This document shows, one piece after another, positions 44,172 through 53,024 of a stretch of 64,000 nucleotides of DNA. The notes beneath the pieces are model-generated. The model was not told where the DNA came from. It saw only the letters and a program-made list of their open reading frames with translations, and made no database searches. This DNA comes from an uncultured Alphaproteobacteria bacterium (GTDB lineage: Bacteria; Pseudomonadota; Alphaproteobacteria; HIMB59). The translations under genes were made by a program, and so were the position numbers. Each line of letters opens with the position of its first letter. The stretch's first letter is position 1. The stretch lies in the NCBI GenBank assembly GCA_902617515.1, contig CACMWX010000003.1, positions 1 to 64,000 on the forward strand. Direction: 5' to 3'.

Positions 44172-45629
44172 CTATTTGTCTAAGCCGCACATATTGATGT
44201 ATTTGATTTCAAGAAAGTCATCTACACCATACTTAGAGCCCTCTCTACCGAGACCAGACTCTTTAATTCCTCCAAATGGCGCTTCTGCCTTTGAAGTTAA
44301 ACCTGTATTTACACCTACCATGCCATACTCAAGTGCTTCAGCCACTCTCCAAATTCTGCCTATATCTCTTGAATAAAAATATGACGCAAGACCAAAAGGA
44401 GAGTTATTAGCTAATTCTATGACTTCATTTTCATCTTTAAACTTATAAATGGGAGCTACCGGACCAAATGTTTCTTCGGTTGTTATTTTTGCTTCAGAAC
44501 TAACACCTGTTAAAATAGTAGGCTGATAGAAGTTCATTCCTAAAGCGTGTCTAGAACCTCCAATTGCTACCTTAGCTCCATATTGGATTGCATCCTCAAC
44601 ATGCTCTTCAACTTTAGTTAATGAGTGTTCATCAATCATTGGGCCTGAGGAGTTTTCCTCATTTAAGCCATCTCCAACTTTCATTTTTGAGACCTCTTCA
44701 ATAAATTTTTTACAAAATTCTTCGTGCACTTTTTCTTGTACATATATTCTATTAGCACAAACACATGTTTGCCCTGTATTTCTAAACTTACTTTGCATTG
44801 CTCCAGCAACAGCATCATTAATATTTGCGTCATTGAAAACTATAAATGGAGCATGTCCTCCAAGCTCCATAGAAACTTTTTTTACAGTGCCGGAACACTT
44901 TTGAAGGAGAATTTTTCCTATTTCAGTAGATCCTGTAAAGGATAATTTTCTGACAATTGGATTAGTAGCTAATTCATCTCCAATCTCTGAAGCCTTACCG
45001 GTTATGACGTTAAGAGTTCCTTTTGGAAAGCCTGCCTCTTCTGCTAATGCAGCTAAAGCTAAAGCAGAGAAAGGAGTTTGACTTGCAGGTTTTATTACAA
45101 CTGGACAACCTACTGCTAGGGCTGGAGCACACTTTCTAGTAATCATCGCATTTGGAAAATTCCAAGGTGTAATAGAAGCGACTACACCGACAGGTTGTTT
45201 CAATACTACTATTCTTCGATCAGTCATCGGATCAGGTATTGTATCTCCATATACTCTTTTTGCTTCCTCGGAAAACCATTCTATAAACGAAGCTCCATAA
45301 CCAATTTCACCTCTTGACTCATTTATTGGTTTACCTTGCTCAATAGTCATGATTTGAGCAAGTTCTTCTTTATTTTTGATAATTAATTCAAACCACTTAC
45401 GTAAAATATCTGATCTTTGACGTGCAGATTTTGCTTTCCAATCTGGCCAAGCTTTGTTTGCTGCTTCAATAGCTTTTTTTGTTTCGGATGCACCACATTT
45501 TGGCACAGTTCCAATTTCTTTAAGATTTGCGGGATTATTTACTGAAATAGTATCTCCAGAGTCAGCTGTAATCCATTTACCGTCTATATAATTTTTATCT
45601 CTAAAAAGTTTAAAGTCCTTAATATTCAT
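44172..45629 (-). CDS. gabD: NAD(P)-dependent succinate-semialdehyde dehydrogenase-type aldehyde dehydrogenase
   Basis: A 485-residue aldehyde dehydrogenase of GabD length. The active-site Cys is in FRNTGQTCVCANRIYV and the Glu in VSMELGGHAPFIVF; the coenzyme region is TPWNFPNAMITRKCAPALAVGCPVVIKPA. It would oxidise a semialdehyde. In an inositol pathway a methylmalonate-semialdehyde dehydrogenase (IolA) is expected, but IolA oxidations need CoA and its motifs differ, so this is not iolA. It may serve a different pathway or 4-carbon semialdehyde. Confidence 0.88.
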   Translation of the reverse strand: MNIKDFKLFRDKNYIDGKWITADSGDTISVNNPANLKEIGTVPKCGASETKKAIEAANKAWPDWKAKSARQRSDILRKWFELIIKNKEELAQIMTIEQGKPINESRGEIGYGASFIEWFSEEAKRVYGDTIPDPMTDRRIVVLKQPVGVVASITPWNFPNAMITRKCAPALAVGCPVVIKPASQTPFSALALAALAEEAGFPKGTLNVITGKASEIGDELATNPIVRKLSFTGSTEIGKILLQKCSGTVKKVSMELGGHAPFIVFNDANINDAVAGAMQSKFRNTGQTCVCANRIYVQEKVHEEFCKKFIEEVSKMKVGDGLNEENSSGPMIDEHSLTKVEEHVEDAIQYGAKVAIGGSRHALGMNFYQPTILTGVSSEAKITTEETFGPVAPIYKFKDENEVIELANNSPFGLASYFYSRDIGRIWRVAEALEYGMVGVNTGLTSKAEAPFGGIKESGLGREGSKYGVDDFLEIKYINMCGLDK

Positions 45630-45693
45630 AATTTAATACTAACAGTTTTAAATACCTTTCTGTAGTGACATTTTGTTTCCAAATATATTAAAA

Positions 45694-46515
45694 TTAATCA
45701 AGATTAATTTTTCCATCAGGTTTTGGTGGTGAAAAAGGATAACCTCCCCAAACAGATTGATCAAAATTTACAACAGAACCAGTCATCATACCCGAGTCAT
45801 CTGAAGCTAAAAAAGTAACTGCTTTTGCTACCTCTTTAGGGTCCAAGAGTCTCTCAAAAGGTTGTTCTTTTGATGCATCATCTAGCCAATCTTCTTTAGC
45901 TCCATGAAACTTAGTTTGAATTTCGTGCTCACCATCAGAGGCCATCCATCCTATGTTAAGTTGATTTACTCTTATTTTATTATTCAATAAAGCAAACGCG
46001 GTATTCCTAGTTAATGTTGCTAATGCTCCCTTAGAAGTTGAGTAAGCGGAAATAAACGGCTGCCCAGTTAATGCTGAAACTGAACCAATGTTTATTATTG
46101 AACCCTCGATATTCTGCTTAATCATTATTTTTACTGTCTCTTGAATTAAAAAAAATGGGCCTCTTAGATTAACAGCTATCATCTTGTCAAACAGTTCCTC
46201 AGAAGTATTGATGATATTACCTCGATCGGTAAGGCCTGCCGCATTGACTAATATGTTTAATTTACCAAAATTTTTTAATGCTACTGCTACTGCATTACGG
46301 CACTGTTTCACATCTGATAAATCAGTTTTGATGAATATTACTTTACAACCAGTCTCGTCTTGAATTTGTTTTGCTACCTTATCTCCTTTTTCCTCTTTTC
46401 TTCCAATTGTAACAATACCTTCGGCTCCGTTTTCGGCAAAATTTTTTGCAATTGCAGCTCCTAATCCTTGTGTCCCACCTGTTACCAAAGCAAACTTTCC
46501 TTTTATACTATTCAT
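45694..46515 (-). CDS. Short-chain dehydrogenase/reductase
   Basis: A 273-residue SDR. The cofactor motif is TGGTQGLGAAIAK; the catalytic residues are Ser in SVSALTGQPF and Tyr/Lys in YSTSKGALATL. The C-terminal WGGYPFSPPKPDGKI tail is like SDRs in sugar or polyol clusters. It overlaps iolE by 8 bp and so is translationally coupled to it. The probable substrate is a sugar, polyol or inositol derivative. Confidence 0.87.
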   Translation of the reverse strand: MNSIKGKFALVTGGTQGLGAAIAKNFAENGAEGIVTIGRKEEKGDKVAKQIQDETGCKVIFIKTDLSDVKQCRNAVAVALKNFGKLNILVNAAGLTDRGNIINTSEELFDKMIAVNLRGPFFLIQETVKIMIKQNIEGSIINIGSVSALTGQPFISAYSTSKGALATLTRNTAFALLNNKIRVNQLNIGWMASDGEHEIQTKFHGAKEDWLDDASKEQPFERLLDPKEVAKAVTFLASDDSGMMTGSVVNFDQSVWGGYPFSPPKPDGKINLD

Positions 46516-47419
46516 CGATATAATCTTCTATTCCATAACCATAAATACTAAGACAATCTACTAATTCTTTATTTCCAATTTTAGCGTATTCAAATGGATT
46601 TGCTTTTGTAGGATCTTGTTCAGCTTCAACTATAAACCACCCCTCATAGTTATTTTTGTATAAAGCCTCAATCACCTCTTTAAAATTGATATTTCCATCC
46701 CCAGGCACTGTAAAGGCTCCCTCTAGAACAGCATCTAAAAAACTTTGTTTTGAATGATCTAAATTGTTTATAACGTTCGAACGAATATCTTTGGCATGGA
46801 AATGATTAATTCTGTTTGCATATTTATTGATTACAGCTAACGAGTCACCCTTTGCAAATGTCATGTGACCTGAGTCAAATAAAAGTTTTACCGCTTCACC
46901 AGTATGACTCATCAACATATCTAATTCGTGCTCTGTTTCAATTGCTGTACCCATATGATGATGGAAAGAGATTGGAACACCGAAGTCTGAACAAAATTCA
47001 GCAAACAATGTAAGCTTTCTCCCATACTCCTTAAATTCCTCAGCGTGTATTTTTCTTTTAGTGTTCAAAGGCGCATGTCTGACATTTTGTATAGTTCCTG
47101 AGGTTTCACCATACGCTAGAACCGAAGCTCCCAATTCCTTAAAGAGAACCAATTGTTGAAGAACTCTATCTTTTTCGTTTTCTAAATCATTATCAAGAAC
47201 TGTCCCTGAATACCAACCTGAGGCTAGGTGAAGTTTGTGGTTTTTTAAAATAGGACCAAGTTCTTCAGGTGTTTTTGGGAATTTTCCTCCAGTTTCTACT
47301 CCAATAAACCCTGAGAGTTTTGACTCACGAAGACAAGTATCTAGAGTCGTTTCTCCTCCTAATTCAGGTAAATCATCATTTGACCAAGCTATAGGTGCTA
47401 TACCCAATTTTGCTTTCAT
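46508..47419 (-). CDS. iolE: Inosose (2-keto-myo-inositol) dehydratase
   Basis: A 303-residue TIM-barrel enzyme. The N-terminus KLGIAPIAWSNDDLPELGG is diagnostic for IolE, and further signatures are GVETGGKFP, ISFHHHMGTAIE, LLFDSGHM, INHFHAKDIR and FIVEAEQDP. It dehydrates 2-keto-myo-inositol. The ATG at 47419 has AGGAGG 6 nt upstream and is preferred over an earlier in-frame Met 13 codons before. It is divergent from iolG. Confidence 0.95.
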   Translation of the reverse strand: MKAKLGIAPIAWSNDDLPELGGETTLDTCLRESKLSGFIGVETGGKFPKTPEELGPILKNHKLHLASGWYSGTVLDNDLENEKDRVLQQLVLFKELGASVLAYGETSGTIQNVRHAPLNTKRKIHAEEFKEYGRKLTLFAEFCSDFGVPISFHHHMGTAIETEHELDMLMSHTGEAVKLLFDSGHMTFAKGDSLAVINKYANRINHFHAKDIRSNVINNLDHSKQSFLDAVLEGAFTVPGDGNINFKEVIEALYKNNYEGWFIVEAEQDPTKANPFEYAKIGNKELVDCLSIYGYGIEDYIDE

Positions 47420-47458
47420 TGAACCCTCCTGATATGAGATTATAAATAAATAAATCAT

Positions 47459-47531
47459 TTAGAGAATACATAAATTATAAATATGAATTATTTTTGTTTT
47501 TAATATCAAAAGAATATTATATTTCTGAGTT
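47459..47531. promoter_or_regulatory. Divergent promoter region between iolE and iolG
   Basis: An AT-rich gap that must carry promoters for both inositol arms. The plus strand contains AATATTATAT close to the iolG start, but no clear -35 partner or operator was identified. Confidence 0.4.
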
Positions 47532-48536
47532 ATGAATAAAGTAAGAATAGCAGTTATCGGATGTGGTCGTATTGGTCAAATGCATGCAAGAAATATCGAT
47601 CTTCACGAAAAAACAACACTTAGTTGTGTTTATGATGTTAATAGTGAATTTGCAGAAAAAATTTCAAGAGAATTAAATGTCTTTTCTGTTCAAAATGTTG
47701 AAGAAATTTTTAATAACAATGAAATTGATGCTGTTCTTGTATCATCTCCCACAAATACACACATAGATTTTATAGAAAAGTCTGTAGCTGCAAAAAAACC
47801 AGTTTTATGTGAAAAGCCTATTGACCTTGATATTGATAAAGTCAATCAATGTTATGAAAGACTTAAAGGAAATACTATACCTATACAACTGGGTTTTAAT
47901 CGAAGATTTGATCCTGGTCATCAAGCTGCAAAACATTCTTTGATGAATGGAGATATTGGGGAGTTGCATCAGTGTATTATTACCTCAAGAGATCCTGGTT
48001 TACCATCTTGGGATTATCTCAAAGTTGCCGGTGGTCAATTTAGGGATATGACAATTCATGATTTTGATATGGCTCGCTTTATGTTGGGAGAAGAACCAGT
48101 AAAAATATTTGCAATATCTAATGCTTTGATAAATCCCAAAATAAAATCTGAATTAAATGATAGCGATACTCTTATGATTATTATGGAGACTGCTTCGGGA
48201 AAACAATGTCATATTAATAATTCAAGATCTGCCACATATGGCTATGATCAACGAGTTGAACTTTTTGGAAGTAAAGGAATGGTTATATCTGATAATAGGA
48301 AACCACATGAATTAAAAAAGTACAATTCAGAATATGTGGAAAAACAGGAGCCCTATTTAAATTTCTTTATAGAAAGATATCAAGAAGCTTACATGAACTC
48401 TATTACATCATTTGTTGAGACTATTCTGGAAAAAAAGCCAGTATCTGTAAGCTTTGATGATGGAAGAAGAGCGCTTATTTTAGCAGAAGCTGCTTACAAA
48501 TCTGTAAAAAGTGGGAAGTTTGAAAATATTAATTAA
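47532..48536 (+). CDS. iolG: Inositol 2-dehydrogenase
   Basis: A 334-residue Gfo/Idh/MocA dehydrogenase with Rossmann motif IAVIGCGRIGQMHARNI, CEKPIDLDI, QLGFNRRFDPGH and the catalytic GGQFRDMTIHDFDMARF. These segments, particularly the FNRRFD and IHDFD forms, match IolG. It oxidises myo-inositol to 2-keto-myo-inositol with NAD. It is divergent from iolE, so the first two pathway steps share a control region. Confidence 0.93.
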   Translation: MNKVRIAVIGCGRIGQMHARNIDLHEKTTLSCVYDVNSEFAEKISRELNVFSVQNVEEIFNNNEIDAVLVSSPTNTHIDFIEKSVAAKKPVLCEKPIDLDIDKVNQCYERLKGNTIPIQLGFNRRFDPGHQAAKHSLMNGDIGELHQCIITSRDPGLPSWDYLKVAGGQFRDMTIHDFDMARFMLGEEPVKIFAISNALINPKIKSELNDSDTLMIIMETASGKQCHINNSRSATYGYDQRVELFGSKGMVISDNRKPHELKKYNSEYVEKQEPYLNFFIERYQEAYMNSITSFVETILEKKPVSVSFDDGRRALILAEAAYKSVKSGKFENIN

Positions 48537-48546
48537 ATTTATGCAT

Positions 48547-48567
48547 TTATTTATGAATAATAAATAA
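48547..48567. repeat. AT-only inverted repeat between iolG and the aldolase gene
   Basis: TTATTTAT and ATAAATAA form perfect 8-bp arms around a 5-nt loop, 11 bp after the iolG stop. It may be an operator or weak transcription end for the neighbouring genes; low complexity reduces its weight. Confidence 0.3.
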
Positions 48568-48610
48568 TTGTTATAATTAATTATTTGAATATTTTTATAA
48601 ATTAAATTGA

Positions 48611-49432
48611 ATGATAGATAATAAAGTAATTGCTAAATGGAATAAAAAAGAAGTTGTGCTAAATAGCTTTTTATCAATACCAAATACTTTCACTGCTGAG
48701 ATAATGTCCGAGCAGGGTTACGATGCCCTTACCATTGACTATCAACACGGGATGATTGGCTTCAGCGACTTATTAACTATGTTGCAGAGTATTAGAAATA
48801 GTGGTGTTACTCCAATCTGTAGAGTCTCCGGTTTAGATCATGCAGTAATTTCTAAAGTTATGGATGCTGGAGCATTGGGAATTATTTGTCCAATGATTAA
48901 CAATAGGAAACAAGCAGAACAATTAGTTAAGGATAGCAAATATCCTCCTGTAGGTATTAGAAGTTTTGGTCCTACAAGAGCAAATTTTACTGTTAGCTCA
49001 AATTATTTTTATGAGTCTAATGATGGGACATTCTGTCTAGCAATGATAGAAACTCAAGAAGCTTTTGATAACCTTGATGATATTGCTTCCACTCCTGGTT
49101 TAGATGGGCTTTACATCGGGACAGCTGATCTGACAATAGGTCTCAACCAAGGAAAGTTAACCCCTGGGTTCGATCGAGCTGAACCAGAGATGATTGAGTC
49201 AAAGAAGAAAATATTAGAAGTTGCACATAAACATGGAAAAGTGGCATGTCTTCATTGCGGAACTCCAGAGTATGCTGCCAAAGCAACTGAATGGGGTTTT
49301 GACCTTGTGACTATCACTAATGATGTGAGGTTATTATCAGGCGCAGCTGCCGCTCATGTAAGAAAATTTAAAGATCTTACTAATCAAAAACACGATGAGT
49401 CTGATAAAGATAATAATCCTAGTTCTTACTAA
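48611..49432 (+). CDS. HpcH/HpaI-family aldolase
   Basis: A 273-residue class II pyruvate-type aldolase. Conserved elements are YDALTIDYQHGMIGF (catalytic His), VMDAGALGIICPMINN with the usual phosphate/Mg site, AMIETQEAFDNLDDIASTPGLDGLYIGTADL (metal-binding Glu/Asp) and a final ITNDVRLLSGAAA. It would cleave a 2-keto-3-deoxy acid to pyruvate plus an aldehyde. Its plus-strand place beside iolG suggests use in sugar-acid or polyol breakdown. It is convergent with the importer ATPase, 8 bp apart. Confidence 0.9.
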   Translation: MIDNKVIAKWNKKEVVLNSFLSIPNTFTAEIMSEQGYDALTIDYQHGMIGFSDLLTMLQSIRNSGVTPICRVSGLDHAVISKVMDAGALGIICPMINNRKQAEQLVKDSKYPPVGIRSFGPTRANFTVSSNYFYESNDGTFCLAMIETQEAFDNLDDIASTPGLDGLYIGTADLTIGLNQGKLTPGFDRAEPEMIESKKKILEVAHKHGKVACLHCGTPEYAAKATEWGFDLVTITNDVRLLSGAAAAHVRKFKDLTNQKHDESDKDNNPSSY

Positions 49433-49440
49433 TTAAAGTA

Positions 49441-50232
49441 TTATACGGACTCAAGCTCTTTAGCTAGATCGCCTATTTGAGCACCACCAGCCATTAAACG
49501 TTTAACATCATCTCCACCTAATTCTGACGACTTTCCAGATCCTATTACTTCACCCAAGCTTAAGAATGTAAATCGATCAGCAATTAGTCTCGCATGGATT
49601 TCGTTGTGAGTAATCAAAATAATTGCGATATTCCCTAATTGTTGGACCTTTTTAATAGTTTTTAAAACTTCCATTTGTTGTTTTTGTCCAAGAGCTGATG
49701 TTGGCTCATCCAAGATTAATATTTTAGCTCCAAAGTATATCGCTCTAGCAATCGCCAAAGTTTGTCTCTGTCCTCCAGACATCGTACCTACTAACTGAGT
49801 CGGATCAGAGATATTTATTCCTATCTTACCCATTTCAGCAATAGTAATTTCATTCATATTTTTAAAGTCTAAAATTCCAAGTGGTCCTGGACCTTTTTTT
49901 AACTCATTGCCCAAAAAAAAGTTTCTAGTAACCGAAGTAAGTGCGTTCAGTGCTAAATCTTGATAAACAGTTCCTATGCCTGCACTCGTAGCTTCTCTTG
50001 GAGATCCAAATTTCACTTCACTTCCAGCAACTTTAATAACACCAGATGTAGGTTTGTGAACACCAGATAAAACTTTTATCAAAGTTGACTTTCCTGCACC
50101 ATTATCACCAAGTAGTGCGTGAACCTCTCCAGGTAAAACATTTAAGGAGACTCCGTTCAGTGCTGTGAATGTACCAAACTTTTTAACTAAATTTGTAATT
50201 TCAATAAATGGAGCTTGATTATCTTGACTCAT
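49441..50232 (-). CDS. CUT2-type sugar ABC importer ATPase (single domain)
   Basis: A 263-residue ABC domain with Walker A LGDNGAGKSTLIK, signature MSGGQRQTLAIARAI, Walker B ILILDEPTSALG and switch His in LITHNE. Like FrcA it has one ATPase domain, not the two of RbsA. It overlaps the permease gene by one base and is last in the binding protein-permease-ATPase operon. Confidence 0.92.
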   Translation of the reverse strand: MSQDNQAPFIEITNLVKKFGTFTALNGVSLNVLPGEVHALLGDNGAGKSTLIKVLSGVHKPTSGVIKVAGSEVKFGSPREATSAGIGTVYQDLALNALTSVTRNFFLGNELKKGPGPLGILDFKNMNEITIAEMGKIGINISDPTQLVGTMSGGQRQTLAIARAIYFGAKILILDEPTSALGQKQQMEVLKTIKKVQQLGNIAIILITHNEIHARLIADRFTFLSLGEVIGSGKSSELGGDDVKRLMAGGAQIGDLAKELESV

Positions 50233-51821
50233 TATATGCTTCCTATGATTCTTTTTCGGATATTTTCATTAGTTAGTGCAGAGGCTATGATCACTAACCC
50301 CAAAAATACTCTATAAAATGATCCATCAATTCCAGGTATATAGAAGAAAGCCTCTTTTGCTATTCCAAAAATAAATGCACCAACACATATACCTAAAATT
50401 GTTCCAAAACCACCTGTTAGTACGACACCACCAATAACAGCAGCAGCAATCGCCTCTAATTCTTTTAAATTTCCTTTAGCTGCATCTGCGGTATTAACCT
50501 CGAAAACTTGGCAAGTTGCAAATACAGTTGCACAAAAAGCAGAAAACATAAATAGAGATACTTTAACTTTATCTGTGGGCACACCATTAGCTTTAGCGGC
50601 ACTTAAGTTTCCACCAGTAGAATAAATCCAGTTACCGGCCTGTGTTCTACTTAAAACAACATAACAGATTATGGCTATAATAAGCCAAATCATTACACAC
50701 GAGTATAACCCAGGAGCAAATTGATTTCCAAAATTATTGGTATTCCAATCAATTGGAAAATATAACCAATCAAATACAGGCTCTAAAATATCTCCACCAA
50801 AAAAGTTAGCGACAGGTTGAGCTGAGTATAATGAGTCTATATAAACCCTTGCTATATCAACATCTGTAACAGTTTTTGCAACAACGGGATCAATTTGAAA
50901 GTTAGCAATTTTTTCTTGTATCATCCCAACCATATATTCGTTTCCAGTAGCCTGAGCATTTACTAGAGCTTCTTGCAAAGGTTTGGTGTCTTTATCCACC
51001 AAAATTTGAGTTTTGGCATCTGCTACCCTTTGATATGTATATTCGAGTCTTTCAGTTATTGCTGCGACTGTATCAGCTGGTAATGTTTGAGCTAAAGATA
51101 CAAGGTCAGCTTCTGGAAGGGCTTTTGCTTTTTCACGAACCATTTCACCATGTCCGGGAACATTTACAATATTTTTAATATCTGGGATTTCTGTAACTGT
51201 TGTAGCGCCTTTAGCTTGATCTGGTCTATGATTGAAGGAGCGTAGAGATACTTCTGTAAGTCCTCTTAAAAAAAATAATCCACCAAGGGTAACAATGAAA
51301 GAAGGTAAGCCTGATCTAACTACAATGGTACCTTGTATCCATCCAAAAAAAAGTGTGAAACATAAAGTAATAAATATTGCCAGTATTGGGGAAACATCAG
51401 CAATGTGGAAAACCGTATAAAATTCTATATGGAAACCTCCCTCAAAAGATATGTAGGGCACAATAAATGAAAAACCCCATCTAAGAATCATTGCCATACA
51501 GGCTCCTGCGAAACCAATCATGGATCCAATAGATAAGTCAAACTCACCTGCTATGATTAATAGACCAGCACCAATTGCTATGATACCAAGTTGAGATATA
51601 ACTCTTAGAAAGTTTCTAATACCTAATGCATTAAAACCCTCACCTGTAAAAGGGTTCCAAGACATTTCACCAGTAGGGATGGAGAAATAACCAAGCATTC
51701 CAAATAAAAGGAGCATAACTCCGATAGGTCCAATTTCTGGTCTTGAAACCAGTGTGGTAAGCCAAGTTTTCTTTTGATGCCTATCAGACTCTTGTCTTTG
51801 GGGAGTAGAAGTTGTTGCCAT
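50232..51821 (-). CDS. CUT2-type sugar ABC permease with a large internal insertion
   Basis: A 529-residue RbsC-like permease. Family segments are FDLSIGSMIGFAGACMAMIL, VTLGGLFFLRGLTEVSLRSFNHRPD and the C-terminal TGGNLSAAKANGVPTDKV and GGVVLTGGFGTILG. Between about residues 200 and 330 is an inserted soluble region of about 130 residues with two long helices (EADLVSLAQTLPADTVAAI and the YTYQRVADAKTQIL stretch). Usual family members are 320-350 residues. From the helix order it is probably extracytoplasmic, where it could meet the binding protein. It lies beside the inositol cluster, so inositol is a candidate substrate. Confidence 0.88.
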   Translation of the reverse strand: MATTSTPQRQESDRHQKKTWLTTLVSRPEIGPIGVMLLLFGMLGYFSIPTGEMSWNPFTGEGFNALGIRNFLRVISQLGIIAIGAGLLIIAGEFDLSIGSMIGFAGACMAMILRWGFSFIVPYISFEGGFHIEFYTVFHIADVSPILAIFITLCFTLFFGWIQGTIVVRSGLPSFIVTLGGLFFLRGLTEVSLRSFNHRPDQAKGATTVTEIPDIKNIVNVPGHGEMVREKAKALPEADLVSLAQTLPADTVAAITERLEYTYQRVADAKTQILVDKDTKPLQEALVNAQATGNEYMVGMIQEKIANFQIDPVVAKTVTDVDIARVYIDSLYSAQPVANFFGGDILEPVFDWLYFPIDWNTNNFGNQFAPGLYSCVMIWLIIAIICYVVLSRTQAGNWIYSTGGNLSAAKANGVPTDKVKVSLFMFSAFCATVFATCQVFEVNTADAAKGNLKELEAIAAAVIGGVVLTGGFGTILGICVGAFIFGIAKEAFFYIPGIDGSFYRVFLGLVIIASALTNENIRKRIIGSI

Positions 51822-51881
51822 ATTTTATTTTATATAATTTTAATAAAAGTCATTCAGTTTAATTTTACTTAAATTTAAAAA

Positions 51882-51909
51882 AAAAGTGGGCAGTTTACTA
51901 CCCACTTTT
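51882..51909 (-). terminator. Intra-operon terminator-like hairpin 3' of the binding-protein gene
   Basis: On the minus strand AAAAGTGGG and CCCACTTTT form a 9-bp stem with a 10-nt loop, and the second arm runs straight into a nine-T tract. This is a canonical intrinsic-terminator shape. It lies 20 bp after the binding-protein stop and upstream of the permease start, so it probably reduces read-through into the permease and ATPase genes. Confidence 0.7.
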
Positions 51910-51928
51910 CAAGATTTATAAGATTATA

Positions 51929-52831
51929 CTATCTATCAATACCTGCTAAAGCAGCAACTGATGAAGCATTTGACTTGTCAACAAATCCTGGACCTGATGG
52001 AATATTTGCACCAGGTAAAAGGCCAGCACCGTTGTTGTATAAGTGTAATACTACAACAGGCATATAACCTTGTAGACGTTGTTGTTGGTCAATTGTGAAA
52101 GCAACTTTACCCTCATTGATTAAGTCCATAACAGGTGGGCTTAAGTCAAAACAAGAGTGGTGTACTGACATACCTAACTCATCGATAGCCTGTTGAACTC
52201 CGACACAAACGTGCGGACCAACTGATAATACTGCATCAACATCTGGGTTTGCTTGTAAACCAGCAGCAGCTCTTGTTGGGATTGTAGCTGGATCGTTTGA
52301 GCTATCTACTAATTCAGTAGGAATAGCTTCACCGTAACCACCACATCTATCTGTCAAAGCTGTGTTGTATGCTTCTTGAATCATGCAAAGAGCTTTTGTA
52401 GCACCTTCTGCTTTTGCTCTTGCACCAGCAGATTGACCAGCAAGATATTCAGGCTGACCAACGTGCATTAATGCACCAAGTGATGCAGAAGACTCAAGAC
52501 CTGAGTTCATTGTAATAACTGGAATACCAGCAGCAACTGCGTCTTTAATAGCTTGACCTAATGCTTCTGGATCTGGAAGTGAAACAACCATTCCATCAGG
52601 CTGAGTTGCAGCAGCAGCAGCAATTGATTTTGCCATGTCACCCATGTCACCTGAAGGGTTAAAGATATATTCAAAATCTGCACCTACGTGTCTAGCAGCA
52701 TCTTCACCACCTTTTTGCACAACAGGCCAGAAAGGGTCTTTACCCTCACCGTGTGTAACCATTACATATCTTTCAGCAAAAGCAGAAAGAGATAAGAATG
52801 ATACAAGAATTGTAAGAATTATTTTTCTCAT
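51929..52831 (-). CDS. Periplasmic sugar-binding protein of a CUT2 importer (inositol a candidate ligand)
   Basis: A 300-residue type-1 periplasmic binding protein. The signal peptide is MRKIILTILVSFLSLSAFA, cleaved near residue 19, and AGGAGG lies about 8 nt before the ATG. The mature protein begins RYVMVTHGEGKDPFWPVVQKGGEDA, a typical first strand and helix of this family, with further DGMVVSLPDPEAL and PVITMNSGLE segments. Codon choice is rich in GCA/GCT and GGT, as in highly expressed genes. Linkage to the iol genes, not sequence, suggests inositol or a related polyol. Confidence 0.9.
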   Translation of the reverse strand: MRKIILTILVSFLSLSAFAERYVMVTHGEGKDPFWPVVQKGGEDAARHVGADFEYIFNPSGDMGDMAKSIAAAAATQPDGMVVSLPDPEALGQAIKDAVAAGIPVITMNSGLESSASLGALMHVGQPEYLAGQSAGARAKAEGATKALCMIQEAYNTALTDRCGGYGEAIPTELVDSSNDPATIPTRAAAGLQANPDVDAVLSVGPHVCVGVQQAIDELGMSVHHSCFDLSPPVMDLINEGKVAFTIDQQQRLQGYMPVVVLHLYNNGAGLLPGANIPSGPGFVDKSNASSVAALAGIDR

Positions 52832-52858
52832 AAATTCCTCCTTAATTATAACGAGAGC

Positions 52859-52887
52859 ATAATATTAATTTTTTCAAGCAAATCCAA
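52859..52887 (-). promoter_or_regulatory. Promoter of the CUT2 importer operon
   Basis: On the minus strand a -35 box TTGGAT (52882-52887) and a -10 box TATTAT (52859-52864) are separated by exactly 17 bp, about 28 bp upstream of the binding-protein start codon. The good spacing and position make this one of the clearer promoter candidates in the window. Confidence 0.5.
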
Positions 52888-53024
52888 AACATTTGTTACT
52901 TAAAATCATGCAATTTGATCATTTGCGACAAAAAAATCAGATTAAACATCAAAAAGTTTCAATAATCAAAAATATAGGCATTTCTCGTGTTTTACTTATA
53001 ATAAATCAAAACACATTGGCTAAA
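52888..53024. other. Non-coding stretch upstream of the importer operon
   Basis: About 137 bp between the importer promoter and the stop of the isomerase-family gene. It is AT-rich; short reading frames in it have no ribosome site or recognisable protein features. It may hold upstream regulator sites. Confidence 0.4.

Noticed and set aside
44172..45629. Calling the aldehyde dehydrogenase iolA because it lies in an inositol cluster
   Set aside because: Its motifs and length match GabD-type succinate-semialdehyde dehydrogenases; the CoA-dependent IolA pattern was not seen.
48547..48567. Treating the AT-only inverted repeat as an intrinsic terminator of iolG
   Set aside because: The stem has no G-C pairs and no distinct T tract, so it was listed only as a repeat.
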